A stretch of DNA of 64,000 nt, taken from JACCXM01 sp046328335. GTDB taxonomy: Bacteria; Chloroflexota; Chloroflexia; Thermomicrobiales; UBA6265. Below, piece after piece: positions 43,691 to 56,109 of the stretch. Made by a program: the position numbers and the translations under genes. The notes below the pieces were generated by a model. The model saw nothing but the letters and a program-made list of their open reading frames with translations, searched no databases and was not told where the DNA came from. Location of the stretch: assembly GCA_046328335.1 (NCBI GenBank), contig JAXLWU010000012.1, positions 62,001-126,000 of the forward strand. Reading direction: 5' to 3'. Each line of letters starts with the position of its first letter. Position 1 is the first letter of the stretch.

Positions 43691-43876
43691 CTCCTTGGGA
43701 AGCCTGTCCGGCGGAGGGCGCCCATCGCCATGAGGGACTCGTCCGCCGGGGCGGGCGGCTTGGGAGGGAGCCAAGATTGGGGGAATGGCATGCGCTACGA
43801 GAAATCGGCGGCCAACCCTCGGTATCGGTACAAGGCGCGGTGAGGCGCGACCGTTGCCGGTCCCCTGACAACGCGG

Positions 43877-44542
43877 TCAACCGCCGGCAAAGACCCGGAG
43901 CAGGAGCGCGTAGACCGGACCATAGATGGCGCGCAGGATGCTGGTTCCAAACTGACTGCCGATGAACAACAGGGCGATGAGGATGATGAACCCCGAACGC
44001 TCAAGCGTGGCGAGGTAGGGGCGCCAGAATGGCGGCAGGATCGCGGCGAGGATGCGTGAGCCGTCGAGCGGCGGCAACGGAATCATGTTGAACGCGGCGA
44101 GGCTGAAATTGATCACCATGAAGACCTGGAGAAAGACATCGAGTTGCCCCAGTTGCCAGCCCATGACCGCCGACGCGCGCAGGATGGCCGCGGCGGCGGC
44201 GCCGAGCACCACGTTGGAAAGCGGACCAGCGAAGGCGACCAGCGCCATGCTGCCGTGACGGCCGAAGCGCCCACTCGACCGCAACCGGGAGTCATTGACC
44301 GGAACCGGCTTGCCCCAGGCGATCGCGGGGAAGCCGAGGGCGATGAACAGAAACATCAGCGCCCCAAGCGGATCGAGATGGGCTGCCGGGTTGAGGCTGA
44401 TCCGGCCCAGATGCCGCGCGGTGTCGTCCCCCAACGCCGCGGCGGTCCACGCATGCATGAACTCGTGGACGGTGATGGCAATCAAGAACGTAATCAGAAC
44501 GTAGAGGAAATAGGTTGGATCAAAATTCTGAAGATTCGGCAT
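43877..44542 (-). CDS. Site-2 protease family protein (M50)
   Basis: 221 residues with about five membrane helices. The zinc site is HEFMH (about 27-31), with the third ligand in NMIPLPPLDGSRIL (about 150). GRISLNPAAHLDPLGALM is typical of the short group without PDZ or CBS domains. This group is often encoded next to scpA-scpB in Gram-positive and Chloroflexota genomes, as here. Substrate unknown. ATG 44542 (MPNLQNFDPTYF); the ribosome site is not strong. Confidence 0.88.
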   Translation of the reverse strand: MPNLQNFDPTYFLYVLITFLIAITVHEFMHAWTAAALGDDTARHLGRISLNPAAHLDPLGALMFLFIALGFPAIAWGKPVPVNDSRLRSSGRFGRHGSMALVAFAGPLSNVVLGAAAAAILRASAVMGWQLGQLDVFLQVFMVINFSLAAFNMIPLPPLDGSRILAAILPPFWRPYLATLERSGFIILIALLFIGSQFGTSILRAIYGPVYALLLRVFAGG

Positions 44543-44716
44543 TCGTCACTGCTTTCGATGCGAACGTCGCCACTCTCGTGACCGCTGCATTTCCGCCCAT
44601 GGTTGCAACCGTCCGAAGATCACTGTCTAGCAGGTTCGGTTCACGGTCACGAACGATAGCCGCGGCGCGATCGCCAATGCTGATACGGTGCCAGGGACAG
44701 TGTTGTTCCATAACGA

Positions 44717-44760
44717 TCGGGGATGGCGACGCGCCCGTATGGGCGCGTCGCCATCCCCGA
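44717..44760 (-). terminator. Perfect 20-bp hairpin after the ABC ATPase genes
   Basis: Arms 44717-44736 and 44741-44760 (TCGGGGATGGCGACGCGCCC and complement) with the loop GTAT. It starts 30 bases after the OppF-like stop on the minus strand. There is no T-run, so it may protect the mRNA end rather than terminate by itself. The region 44543-44790 has no other feature. Confidence 0.6.
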
Positions 44761-44790
44761 TGAGCCGACCGCGATTCGGCGGAATGGGTG

Positions 44791-45885
44791 CTAGATGGCC
44801 TGGAACTTGGCCGCGCCACCGGCAACCTGATCGGCGCCGGAGCGAGGGAAGAGGTGGCAGGCCACATAGTGCCCGTTGCCCTGGTCCGCGAGGATCGGAT
44901 CGACCTGCCGGCAGACTTCCATCGCGTAGGGACAGCGGGTGTGGAAGTGACAACCGGCGGGAGGGTTGATCGGGCTGGGCACGTCGCCGGAAAGGATGAT
45001 GCGCTCACGCCGTTTCTCGACCACGGGATCGGGGATCGGTACCGCGGAGAGGAGCGCCTTGGTGTACGGGTGGAGCGGATCGGCGTACAACTCGTTGCGA
45101 TCCGCCATCTCGACGATCTTGCCCAGGTACATCACCGCCACGCGGTCGGAGATGTGCTTGACGACCGAGAGGTCGTGGGCGATGAAGAGATAGGTCAGCC
45201 CGAAGCGCTCCTGCAGATCTTCCAGCAGGTTGACGATCTGGGCCTGGATCGACACGTCGAGCGCCGAGACCGGCTCGTCCGCGACGATGAAGTCCGGGCT
45301 TGCCGCCAGGGCACGGGCGATGCCAATGCGCTGGCGCTGACCGCCGGAGAATTCATGCGGGTAGCGGTTGGCGAAATAGGGGTTGAGACCGACCGTCTCC
45401 AGCAACTCCTGAACCCGCTGCGTGCGCTCCTTCTTCGGCACTAGATTGTGAATCTGCATCGGCTCGGAAACGATGTTGCCGACGGTCATGCGCGGATTGA
45501 GCGAGGCGTAGGGGTCCTGGAAGATCATCTGCAAATGGCGGCGCATCTTGCGCATGTCGCCGCCATTGAGTTTGGTGAGGTCCTTGCCCTTGAAAATGAC
45601 CTCGCCCGAGGTCGGCTTGTAGAGCTGGAGAATGGCGCGGCCGGTGGTCGATTTGCCACATCCGGACTCGCCGACCAAGCCGAGCGTCTCGCCCTTCTTG
45701 ACCTCGAATGACACGCCGTCGACCGCCTGCACGGCGCCGACCTTGCGCTGGATGATGATGCCCCGCGTCAGCGGGAAGTGCATCACCAGGTCGTTGACCT
45801 TCAGGAGCGACTCGCCGGTTCCATTGCTGCTCGCGCCATTGCTGGAAACCGCGGCGGAGGCGCTCGTGGGATTTGCGGTAGCCAT
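44791..45885 (-). CDS. Oligopeptide ABC transporter ATPase (OppF/DppF type)
   Basis: 364 residues. Walker A is GESGCGKST, the Q-loop QDPYASLNP, the signature FSGGQRQR and Walker B DFIVADEPVSALD. The C-terminal oligopeptide-specific region carries the Cys-rich GCHFHTRCPYAMEVC, seen in this family and able to bind an iron-sulfur cluster. It drives uptake of peptides (or related solutes) with the ATPase upstream. ATG 45885 has AAGGAGG nine bases upstream. Likely partners are the permeases and binding protein at 56437-60381. Confidence 0.92.
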   Translation of the reverse strand: MATANPTSASAAVSSNGASSNGTGESLLKVNDLVMHFPLTRGIIIQRKVGAVQAVDGVSFEVKKGETLGLVGESGCGKSTTGRAILQLYKPTSGEVIFKGKDLTKLNGGDMRKMRRHLQMIFQDPYASLNPRMTVGNIVSEPMQIHNLVPKKERTQRVQELLETVGLNPYFANRYPHEFSGGQRQRIGIARALAASPDFIVADEPVSALDVSIQAQIVNLLEDLQERFGLTYLFIAHDLSVVKHISDRVAVMYLGKIVEMADRNELYADPLHPYTKALLSAVPIPDPVVEKRRERIILSGDVPSPINPPAGCHFHTRCPYAMEVCRQVDPILADQGNGHYVACHLFPRSGADQVAGGAAKFQAI

Positions 45886-45898
45886 CACTCGCCTCCTT

Positions 45899-47101
<1,203 letters not shown>

Positions 47102-47268
47102 CTGTGCTCCTCTCTCAGGCGCTGAACCGCGGGGCGTCTGTACCGCCCAGAGCGCGACTGCCGCTGTGTCTCGGGACCGAGGCGACTGCTCACCCCTGGG
47201 GTCTGGCCGCCACCGTGACAGCCATTAAATCTGTGCAATTCGTCCCCGGTTTGGGGGCGCAGGATACC

Positions 47269-47297
47269 ATATCTGTCTGCACCATATGCGCTGTCAA
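47269..47297 (-). promoter_or_regulatory. Promoter of the two ABC ATPase genes
   Basis: TTGACA (47297-47292), 17-base spacer, AGATAT (47274-47269) on the minus strand, with a leader of about 160 bases to the ATG at 47101. GATACCATATC overlaps the -10 and is nearly palindromic. Nothing else was seen in 47102-47438. Confidence 0.5.
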
Positions 47298-47438
47298 GCG
47301 CCGCGACGATGGTGGACGACAACGACCATGTTGTCATCCTCCACGAATGTCACATCTGGGACCGGCGCGGTTCATGCGCCCGCGCCAGGGTCATGCGCTG
47401 GCATGTATGTCCGCCGCACAGCGTTCCCAGCGGACGCG

Positions 47439-47912
47439 TCACAGCGTGCGGCGGAAGCGGACTCGATCCTCGCCCGGCCCATCGTAGTCCGGCGTGTATG
47501 GAATTCCGTCGCGGCTGGCCGGCCCGGAAAGCGGCGTGAAGCCGAGCCGGGTGTGGAACGCGATCGATCCCCGGTTGATCGGGGCCGTCACCGAGAGCGC
47601 TTCCTCACACCCCGCGAGCGAGGCATCGGCGAAGAGGCGCTGAAAGAGCGCCTCGCCGACGCCAGTCCCGCGCGCTGCGGGCGCTACGCCGATGAAGTGG
47701 CAGTAGACCTGCCGGGGATCGGTCTGCGACCGCAACCCGGCGAGAAAACCGACGGCCACCTCATCGCGCTCGGCGACGTAGGTCCAGGGGCGGAAATGGG
47801 TGAAGAACAGACGCGGCAGCATCGCCGCCATCTGCCTTCCGCCCCACCACGCGTCGAGTTGGCCGATGAACCGGTCGTAGTCGGCCGGTTCCGCGTTGCG
47901 GATGACGAGCAT
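47439..47912 (-). CDS. GNAT-family N-acetyltransferase
   Basis: About 157 residues covering one GNAT fold. The acetyl-CoA loop is GVAPAARGTGVGEAL (near 78-92), and the last strand has NRGSIAFHTRLGFTPL. The acceptor is unknown. ATG 47912 or a GTG two codons earlier. The stop of the aldolase gene lies 10 bases upstream, so the two are probably co-transcribed. Confidence 0.88.
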   Translation of the reverse strand: MLVIRNAEPADYDRFIGQLDAWWGGRQMAAMLPRLFFTHFRPWTYVAERDEVAVGFLAGLRSQTDPRQVYCHFIGVAPAARGTGVGEALFQRLFADASLAGCEEALSVTAPINRGSIAFHTRLGFTPLSGPASRDGIPYTPDYDGPGEDRVRFRRTL

Positions 47913-47921
47913 CGCCACAGG

Positions 47922-48686
47922 CTAGCGCTTGATCCCGGAGAGCATCTCTTTCGAGGCGCGGGTCAGCAGGGCGGGGACATTGGTGACGACCATCTGGAAT
48001 CCCTGCTCCAGTCGCTTGTTGGTGCCCTCCGCGTCCGCGGCGACGATGCCGAGCGCAACCCCCTTGGCGCGGGCGCGGTCAACGACTTGCTGGATGACCG
48101 ATTCCACCTCGGGCACGCCGTAGCGGCCGGGATAGCCCATCGACTGGCCGAGATCGCTCGGTCCCACGAACAGGACATCGAGCCCCGGCAAGGCCAGGAT
48201 GTCGTCCAGGTGGGCGAGGGCGTCGATATGCTCGAACTGGATGATGCTCAGGACGCGTTCGTTGATCGCGTCGACCAGTTCCGGCATCGGGCGGCCCTGA
48301 CCGAAATCGAAGGTGCGGCCACCGGCGAGACCGCGCAACCCGAGCGGGGAGTAGCGCATCGCGGCGATGGCGTCCCGCGCCAGTTCGGCGGTGCTGGTCT
48401 GGGGAATCATCGCCCCGGAGGCGCCGAGATCGAGGTATTTCAGGATGACCTGGCGGTCGTTCTCGCCGACGCGGACGAACGCCGGAATATCACGCGCCTC
48501 CGCGGCGAGGATCATCGGGTAGGCGTCGTCGGGGGAAATGCGGCCGTGTTCGGCATCGAGCAGGGCGAAATCGAAGCCGGACGCGGCGATGATCTCGACG
48601 ACATCGGGAGAGGGCATCGGGATGAACACGCCGATCGCGGCGCCGCCGTCCCTGATCTTCTCCTTGACCGGGTTGTTGATTCTCAT
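47922..48686 (-). CDS. HpcH/HpaI aldolase family protein
   Basis: A 254-residue class II (metal-dependent) aldolase of the HpcH/HpaI family. Conserved parts: GFDFALLDAEHGRISPDD, IIQFEHIDALAHLDDI with a metal-binding Glu, and LDVLFVGPSDLGQSMG with a metal-binding Asp. Such enzymes split 2-keto-3-deoxy acids into pyruvate and an aldehyde. The true substrate is not evident. ATG 48686 has GGGAGTGGG directly upstream; an ATG five codons earlier is possible. The open frame further 5' is only translated repeat. Confidence 0.9.
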   Translation of the reverse strand: MRINNPVKEKIRDGGAAIGVFIPMPSPDVVEIIAASGFDFALLDAEHGRISPDDAYPMILAAEARDIPAFVRVGENDRQVILKYLDLGASGAMIPQTSTAELARDAIAAMRYSPLGLRGLAGGRTFDFGQGRPMPELVDAINERVLSIIQFEHIDALAHLDDILALPGLDVLFVGPSDLGQSMGYPGRYGVPEVESVIQQVVDRARAKGVALGIVAADAEGTNKRLEQGFQMVVTNVPALLTRASKEMLSGIKR

Positions 48687-48740
48687 CCCACTCCCTTTCA
48701 TCCCTCGTGCGAACGCTGTTTTCGCAGCGGGATTGTAAAC

Positions 48741-48773
48741 GGGAGACAGGAGACAGGAGTCAGGAGTCAGGAG
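48741..48773 (+). repeat. Short 7-bp repeat (AGWCAGG)
   Basis: Four heptamers, AGACAGG twice and AGTCAGG twice. This is the inverted form, with one base difference, of the larger array at 48871. Between them (48780-48840) lie GTCGAGAAGTCGAG-like words shared with 38635 and 56110. Confidence 0.7.
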
Positions 48774-48870
48774 TGCGAAGACGAGAGTCGAGAAGTCGAG
48801 GGGGCGAGAAGTCGAGGAGTTGCCGAGGCTTGAGGCATCCGACAGGCGCGAACCAGCGTTTCCTCCTGAC

Positions 48871-48968
48871 ACCTGACACCTGACACCTGACACCTGACAC
48901 CTGACACCTGACACCTGACACCTGACACCTGACACCTGACACCTGACACCTGACACCTGACACCTGAC
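48871..48968 (+). repeat. Fourteen perfect copies of ACCTGAC
   Basis: A 98-base array of 14 identical 7-bp units, preceded by a partial unit at 48865. No spacers, so it is not a CRISPR. Identical units suggest recent expansion by slippage. It lies between the divergent aldolase and dprA genes, 48 bases before the dprA start. A copy-number change would alter the distance to any dprA promoter. Confidence 0.95.
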
Positions 48969-49016
48969 TACAATCGCCTCGATGAATTCGCGTACAAGTT
49001 AAGGAAGAGGCGGAAG

Positions 49017-50129
49017 GTGCGAGAGCCGGCCGAGCCGGACGGCGCGGGTGAGATCGAGCGCGAGACGGCATACTGGATAGCGGTCTCACGGGTGCCGCAT
49101 ATCGGGCCGGCCCGCATCGATCGCCTCTGCCGCCAATTCGGTTCGCTGCGGGCCGCCTGGTCGGCGCCGCCCCATGAGGTACGCGCGATCCTGGACGGGC
49201 GCCCGCTGGCGGAACTGCTGGAGGCGCGGGGACGGATCGAACCAGAACGGGAGCTGGAGCGGCTCGCGGCGAAGGGGATTCGCGCCCTCTTTCCCGGTCA
49301 TCCCGATTATCCCCGCTTGCTGGCGGAGACCTCCGGCAGACCATCCGTGCTCTATCTCCGCGGACAGTTGACCGCGGCCGACGAACGTGCCGTGGCGATC
49401 GTCGGCACCCGGCGCGCGACACCCTACGGCCGGCAGGTCACGGAGCGGATCGCCGCCGAATTGGCCCAGGCCGGGGTGACGGTCATTTCGGGACTGGCGC
49501 GCGGTGTCGATGGCGTTGCCCACCACGCCGCGCTGGAGGCGGGCGGGCGGACCCTGGCGGTGCTCGGCTCCGGCGTCGATGTGATCTACCCGAGCGAGCA
49601 CCGGCAACTTGCGGAACGGATCGTGGAGCAGGGAGCGATCCTCTCCGAGCAGCCACCGGGCGCCAAACCGGACGCCCAGAACTTTCCCGCCCGCAATCGC
49701 ATCGTCTCCGGGATGTCGCTCGGCGTGGTGGTGATCGAAGCGCCGCTGCGGAGTGGCGCGCTGATCACGGCTACGTTTGCCGCGGACCAGGGGCGTGATG
49801 TCTTCGCCGTGCCTGGCGCCGTCTTCGCACCGAGCAGCGAGGGGACCAATCAGTTGCTGCGCGACGGCGCCCGCCTGGTGCGGGACGGGCGCGATGTGCT
49901 GGACGATCTCGGACTGGGGACGATGGAGCCCGTTCCGGTGCAACGCCAACTGCTGCTGAACGAAATGGAACAGCGGCTCTTCCAGGCGGTGAAACGCGAA
50001 CCGCGCCATATCGATGAAATCGCCGAGGAGACCGGTTTACCGGTCGCGGTGGTCAGCGGGCAGATGATGGCGCTGGAACTGATGGGTCTCGTGCGCAATC
50101 AAGGCGCGCAGTTTTACGTGCTGCGGTAG
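49017..50129 (+). CDS. dprA: DNA-protecting protein DprA
   Basis: 370 residues. The N-terminal helix-hairpin-helix part (about 15-80, VSRVPHIGPARIDRLCRQFG) is followed by the Rossmann core: VAIVGTRRATPYGRQV, VISGLARGVDG, AVLGSGVDVIYPSEH and NFPARNRIVSGMS. The C-terminal winged helix is DEIAEETGLPVAVVSGQMMALEL. DprA loads RecA on incoming single-stranded DNA during transformation. The GTG at 49017 has GGCGGAAG directly upstream. It sits close to topA, as in many bacteria, with the HEPN pair between them. Confidence 0.94.
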   Translation: MREPAEPDGAGEIERETAYWIAVSRVPHIGPARIDRLCRQFGSLRAAWSAPPHEVRAILDGRPLAELLEARGRIEPERELERLAAKGIRALFPGHPDYPRLLAETSGRPSVLYLRGQLTAADERAVAIVGTRRATPYGRQVTERIAAELAQAGVTVISGLARGVDGVAHHAALEAGGRTLAVLGSGVDVIYPSEHRQLAERIVEQGAILSEQPPGAKPDAQNFPARNRIVSGMSLGVVVIEAPLRSGALITATFAADQGRDVFAVPGAVFAPSSEGTNQLLRDGARLVRDGRDVLDDLGLGTMEPVPVQRQLLLNEMEQRLFQAVKREPRHIDEIAEETGLPVAVVSGQMMALELMGLVRNQGAQFYVLR

Positions 50130-50271
50130 GGGGCGCTGCTATGCCATAAAGTCAAGCGATGCTGGTCGAATAGTGGCGAACGTCCGGTTCGCGACCAGCA
50201 AGAATCCCAGTCGTGATTGAGAGTACGGAGTTCCGCCGACCATTCGTGGACGATCGCCACCCTCACGCGAG

Positions 50272-50628
50272 TCACACCGTTGCTTCTCGCAGTCTGGCAC
50301 CGTCACCCGCCCGCTCACCCCTGCGAGGTCTGGCTGCTCGCATCGCCGCCGCACGCTCGGGGGTGCGCAATGGGATCACGTGAAGGGGGATCCCCTCTTC
50401 AGTCTGCAAGTCCACGACCCGTTCCACGACCAGATCGCCCACTTCGTCGGGGTCGGCGACATCAGCGACTACGAGGAGATGAAGGGTTCCGTCGTGTTCA
50501 GGGCTACGCGCGAGGGAAAAGATCGCGGTCGGATAGTGTGCAGTGATCGTACTTTGGAGTTCGGCAACTGCCTGATGCGTTCGATCATCCAGGTCGCCGA
50601 TATCAACTCCGGAACCGCTCTCAGTCAT
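50272..50628 (-). CDS. Nucleotidyltransferase-like partner of the HEPN protein
   Basis: 118 residues. The pattern (YPTAIFSLARSPEHDGTLHLLVVADVADPDEVGDLVVERV, then EEGIPLHVIPLRTPER) matches small proteins encoded with HEPN partners and thought to have a nucleotidyltransferase-like fold. The quote here is split: TAIFSLARSPEHDG, then VADVADPDEVGDL. The classical GSxxxG...DxD active site is not seen, so it may be inactive and act by binding. ATG 50628 overlaps the HEPN stop by eight bases. Confidence 0.6.
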   Translation of the reverse strand: MTESGSGVDIGDLDDRTHQAVAELQSTITAHYPTAIFSLARSPEHDGTLHLLVVADVADPDEVGDLVVERVVDLQTEEGIPLHVIPLRTPERAAAMRAARPRRGERAGDGARLREATV

Positions 50629-51022
50629 GGCCGGACTCCTCTTGTACCATCGCAGCGACAAATTTCTCCGCGCGACGCACCGCCCGCGCCGCCTGGATTT
50701 CGCTGATGTTGTCGCGCTGGTAGTCCGCCGCCACGCGCAACCGGTAGTTTTGCTCCAGCGTCTGTCGGAGGTCGGCGGGATAGCGCTTCCGGCGGTTGAT
50801 CAAATCCCCGACAAAGCGCGCCTGCACAAAATCGTGACCCCATTGCTCGGTTGCTCCGGGCGGCCGCACGTGGGTCGCAATCAAGGCGTGAATTGCGGCC
50901 TGATAGCAGGCGTAGTACGCGCGGTTGGCAGCGTTGTTGAAGCGGTCATTGACGTATTCGCTCACCGACCCGGCGAGACTCTCTTCGGCTTTGCCAAGAT
51001 ACTCACCATCCCGCTCCGTCAT
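50621..51022 (-). CDS. HEPN-domain protein
   Basis: 133 residues, mostly helical. The HEPN helix NNAANRAYYACYQAAIHALI (about 31-50) is clear. The RNase motif R-x4-6-H in its usual place is not clean. HEPN proteins paired with small nucleotidyltransferases form toxin-antitoxin modules in which HEPN cuts RNA. Gene overlap and order (HEPN first) agree with such a pair. ATG 51022 with a GGGGG site; an upstream start at 51058 is possible. Confidence 0.65.
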   Translation of the reverse strand: MTERDGEYLGKAEESLAGSVSEYVNDRFNNAANRAYYACYQAAIHALIATHVRPPGATEQWGHDFVQARFVGDLINRRKRYPADLRQTLEQNYRLRVAADYQRDNISEIQAARAVRRAEKFVAAMVQEESGHD

Positions 51023-51231
51023 GCCCCCTACGATAGTCCAGATGCACCGACTGCGCATGTTCCAATCGACTTTCGCGGCCGACGACCGAGTTCAATACGG
51101 TCATGGTTCGACTCCTGGGAATGGCTTCTCGCACCGCTATGCTGCACCGGGGGAACCACGGTGTGTGTGCTGACGTTATCGTTCAGGAACCAGTAAAGGA
51201 CTCCATTCCATTCCATCCCTAGAACATTTGC

Positions 51232-51260
51232 TTGACATCGGGGCGCGGGCCATCTACGGT
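51232..51260 (+). promoter_or_regulatory. Promoter of topA
   Basis: TTGACA (51232-51237), 17-base spacer, TACGGT (51255-51260). It is identical in boxes and spacing to the hsp20 promoter. A leader of about 95 bases precedes the ATG at 51361. Confidence 0.65.
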
Positions 51261-51360
51261 TGCGCGCCGTTCGCGGTCCGGCCCCACAACGCCGCGGCGT
51301 CGCCACGTTCCCGCGCCGTGACCGTCGAAATTCGCGTTTCACCGGAGACAGCAACTCCTC

Positions 51361-53649
<2,289 letters not shown>

Positions 53650-53671
53650 CGCGGCGTGCGAAGGTTGGGTC

Positions 53672-53751
53672 AGTCCGAGCCGCAGCGAGGAATCTCGGCC
53701 GTCGTCGGTGAACGCAAGAGCGCCGCGGTCCCTCCTGCGTCGGGCCGACAC
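53672..53751 (+). repeat. Two-module dispersed repeat (copy at 53 kb)
   Basis: Module A (TCCGAGCCGCAGCGAGGAAT) and module B (GCGGTCCCTCCTGCGTCGGG) in the order of the 26942 copy. It follows topA by 23 bases. The remaining 53752-54002 before hslV shows no clear promoter; TCGATAG occurs twice near 53898-53920. Confidence 0.7.
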
Positions 53752-54002
53752 CATGGTCCCCGTGTGAACGACACACCTTCCATGCGGTGCGGTGCGGCGT
53801 TGGATGTGTTCCCGGAATTGGAGAAAGGCTACAGTCTGACCTGACACGGTGCTTCTTGCCCGGCGGTGTCATCTGGGACATGCCGGGGAATGCAATCGAT
53901 AGGCTAAACTCGATAGTGCAGTGGACGGCGCCTGATGGCCGCGCCACGCACGCCTTACAGGACAACAACGCGCCAATGCCAGCCTCATATTCACGCCGGA
54001 CG

Positions 54003-54626
54003 ATGGCTCTGCACTCGGAACGCATGCACGCCACCACCATTCTTGCCGTGCGCCGCGATGGCATCGTGGCCATGGCCGGGGATGGCCAGGTGACGATTGG
54101 CGACGTCGTCATGAAACACGGCGCGCGCAAAATTCGCTCTCTCTATGACGGCGCGGTGATCGCCGGATTCGCCGGCGCCGTCGCTGACGCGTTGACCCTC
54201 TTCGCCAAGTTCGAGGCGCAATTGAAAGCATCGGACGGCAACCTGCGCAAGGCGGCGGTGGAATTGGCCAAGGAGTGGCGGACCGACCGCTACCTGCGGC
54301 GGTTGGAGGCGCAACTCATCGTCGGTGATGGCGATTCGATCCTCGTGCTCTCCGGAGAAGGCGACGTGATCGAACCGGATGATGGCATCGCCGCGATCGG
54401 CTCCGGCGCGCCGTATGCCACCGCCGCGGCAAAGGCGCTGGTCGGTCATACCTCGCTCTCCGCGCGGGAGATTGTCGAGTCGGCGATGCAGGTCGCCGCG
54501 GACCTCTGCATTTTCACCAACGATCGCTTCACCATCGAGGCCGTGGAGGGTGCGGAAGCCCGCGCTGCCCGTGACGCGGCGGAGAGCATCGGCGAGGCCG
54601 TTGTGCCTGCTGCTGGGGAGGAGTGA
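54003..54626 (+). CDS. hslV: ATP-dependent protease proteolytic subunit HslV
   Basis: About 207 residues. The N-terminus reads MALHSERMHATTILAVRR. The HATTI sequence matches the ClpQ type, where the first Thr of the Thr pair is the catalytic nucleophile after processing. The proteasome beta fold follows (AGDGQVTIGDVVMK, AGFAGAVADALTL, ELAKEWRTDR, IGSGAPYA). An ATG at 54024 (MHATT) is an alternative start that would need less processing. It forms the double ring of the HslVU protease. The stop overlaps the hslU start as GTGA. Confidence 0.95.
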   Translation: MALHSERMHATTILAVRRDGIVAMAGDGQVTIGDVVMKHGARKIRSLYDGAVIAGFAGAVADALTLFAKFEAQLKASDGNLRKAAVELAKEWRTDRYLRRLEAQLIVGDGDSILVLSGEGDVIEPDDGIAAIGSGAPYATAAAKALVGHTSLSAREIVESAMQVAADLCIFTNDRFTIEAVEGAEARAARDAAESIGEAVVPAAGEE

Positions 54627-56107
54627 GCGAGATGGTCGAGACCCAACCCCGCGTGACGCAGCCATCGACGCCAAGCCGGCCGACGGCGGAAACGCCAGTC
54701 GACTTGCCGGCGATGGAAAATCTCACGCCTGCCCAGATCGTCGCCGAACTCGACCGCTACATCATCGGTCAGGCGGAGGCCAAGCGCGCGGTCGCCGTGG
54801 CGCTCCGCAACCGCTATCGGCGCCAACTGCTCCCCGAAGAGATGCGGGCGGAAGTGATGCCCAAGAATATCCTGATGATGGGGCCGACCGGCGTTGGCAA
54901 GACGGAGATCGCCCGCCGTGTCGCGCGGATTGTCGACGCGCCGTTCGTGAAGGTGGAGGCGACGCGCTTCACCGAGGTCGGTTACGTCGGCCGTGACGTG
55001 GAGTCGATCGTGCGCGATCTGGTCGAGGTGGCGATCGACATGCTCTACAGCCGCCGCCGGGAACAGATCAAGGAGCAGGCGGATCAGGCCGCGCGGCAGC
55101 GGCTGGTCGATCTTCTCGCCGATCAGTTGCTGGCCCACAACGCGCCGCGCAACGGCCGCAGCACCCCGGCGGCGGGGACGACCCGGCGCCAGACCGCCGC
55201 CGAGGAGAAGCGCCGCCTGCGCGAGAAGGAGCGATTGCTGACGCTGCTCAACGAGGAAGCGCTGGACGAAGAGACGGTCGAGATCGACGTCGATCCCCAG
55301 TTCGACGGCGGTGGCTATGAGGACCAGCAGGGGTTTGGCTTCTCCCCGGAGGAGTTCTACTCCTCGTTCCAGGATTACATGGAAGGGCAGGCCCCGGCGC
55401 CGCGTCGCTCCCGGCGGCGCGTCTCCGTGCGCGAGGCGCGGCGTATCCTGGTGCAGCAGGAAGAAGACCGCCTGATCGATTGGGACACGGTGATCGACAC
55501 CGCGATCCGGCGTGTCGAGGAAGCCGGGGTGGTCTTCATCGACGAGATCGACAAGACGATCAGCGGTGACGGCGAATACGCGGGTGAGGTCTCCGGGGAA
55601 GGGGTCCAGCGTGATCTGCTGCCGATCGTCGAGGGATCGGTGGTGATGACTCGCTACGGACCGGTGCGCTCCGATCACGTGCTGTTCATCGCCGCCGGGT
55701 CGTTCCACAAGGCGCGGCCGTCCGATCTCATCCCGGAGTTGCAGGGGCGGTTCCCGATCCGGGTCGAGTTGCAGAGCCTCAGCGAAGACGATCTCTTTGC
55801 GATTCTCACCGAGCCGCAGAATGCGCTGACGAAGCAGAGTGTGGCCCTGCTGGCGACGGAAGGAGTCGAACTCGTCTTCGCCGACGACGCCCTGCGTGAG
55901 ATGGCCTGTCTGGCGACGGCGGTCAACGCGACCACGGAGGATATCGGGGCGCGCCGGCTGCACACCATTACCGAGCGGGTCATCGAGGAAATCTCGTTCG
56001 ACGCCCCGGATCACACCGGCGAAACCATCGTCATCGATGCCGCCTTCGTGCGCGAGCGGATCGGCGAGGTTGCCGCGGACGAGGATCTCAGTTCGTACAT
56101 TTTGTGA
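54623..56107 (+). CDS. hslU: ATP-dependent protease ATPase subunit HslU
   Basis: A 494-residue AAA+ unfoldase. Walker A is GPTGVGKT, the pore/substrate region VEATRFTEVGYVGRDVE, Walker B VVFIDEIDK, and sensor region FPIRVELQSLSEDD. The intermediate domain (about 150-300) is longer and more acidic than in many homologues (EEFYSSFQDYMEGQ). The C-terminus ends DLSSYIL, whose last residues dock into HslV. GTG start overlapping the hslV stop. hslV comes first, as usual. Confidence 0.96.
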   Translation: MSEMVETQPRVTQPSTPSRPTAETPVDLPAMENLTPAQIVAELDRYIIGQAEAKRAVAVALRNRYRRQLLPEEMRAEVMPKNILMMGPTGVGKTEIARRVARIVDAPFVKVEATRFTEVGYVGRDVESIVRDLVEVAIDMLYSRRREQIKEQADQAARQRLVDLLADQLLAHNAPRNGRSTPAAGTTRRQTAAEEKRRLREKERLLTLLNEEALDEETVEIDVDPQFDGGGYEDQQGFGFSPEEFYSSFQDYMEGQAPAPRRSRRRVSVREARRILVQQEEDRLIDWDTVIDTAIRRVEEAGVVFIDEIDKTISGDGEYAGEVSGEGVQRDLLPIVEGSVVMTRYGPVRSDHVLFIAAGSFHKARPSDLIPELQGRFPIRVELQSLSEDDLFAILTEPQNALTKQSVALLATEGVELVFADDALREMACLATAVNATTEDIGARRLHTITERVIEEISFDAPDHTGETIVIDAAFVRERIGEVAADEDLSSYIL

Positions 56108-56109
56108 TG

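Noticed and set aside
44520..45008. Minus-strand frame between the site-2 protease and the ABC ATPase
   Set aside because: Composition is Ser/Arg/Pro-rich and it runs across a perfect hairpin and into the ATPase gene in another frame.
47286..48833. Long plus-strand frame (515 codons) over the GNAT and aldolase genes
   Set aside because: Both minus-strand genes have clear families; this frame is their GC-driven shadow.
48865..48968. CRISPR array candidate
   Set aside because: The units are only 7 bp, directly adjacent and identical, without spacers and without cas genes nearby.
48760..49422. Open frames giving VRCQVSG-type repeated protein
   Set aside because: They are translations of the 7-bp tandem array and have no start signals or family similarity.
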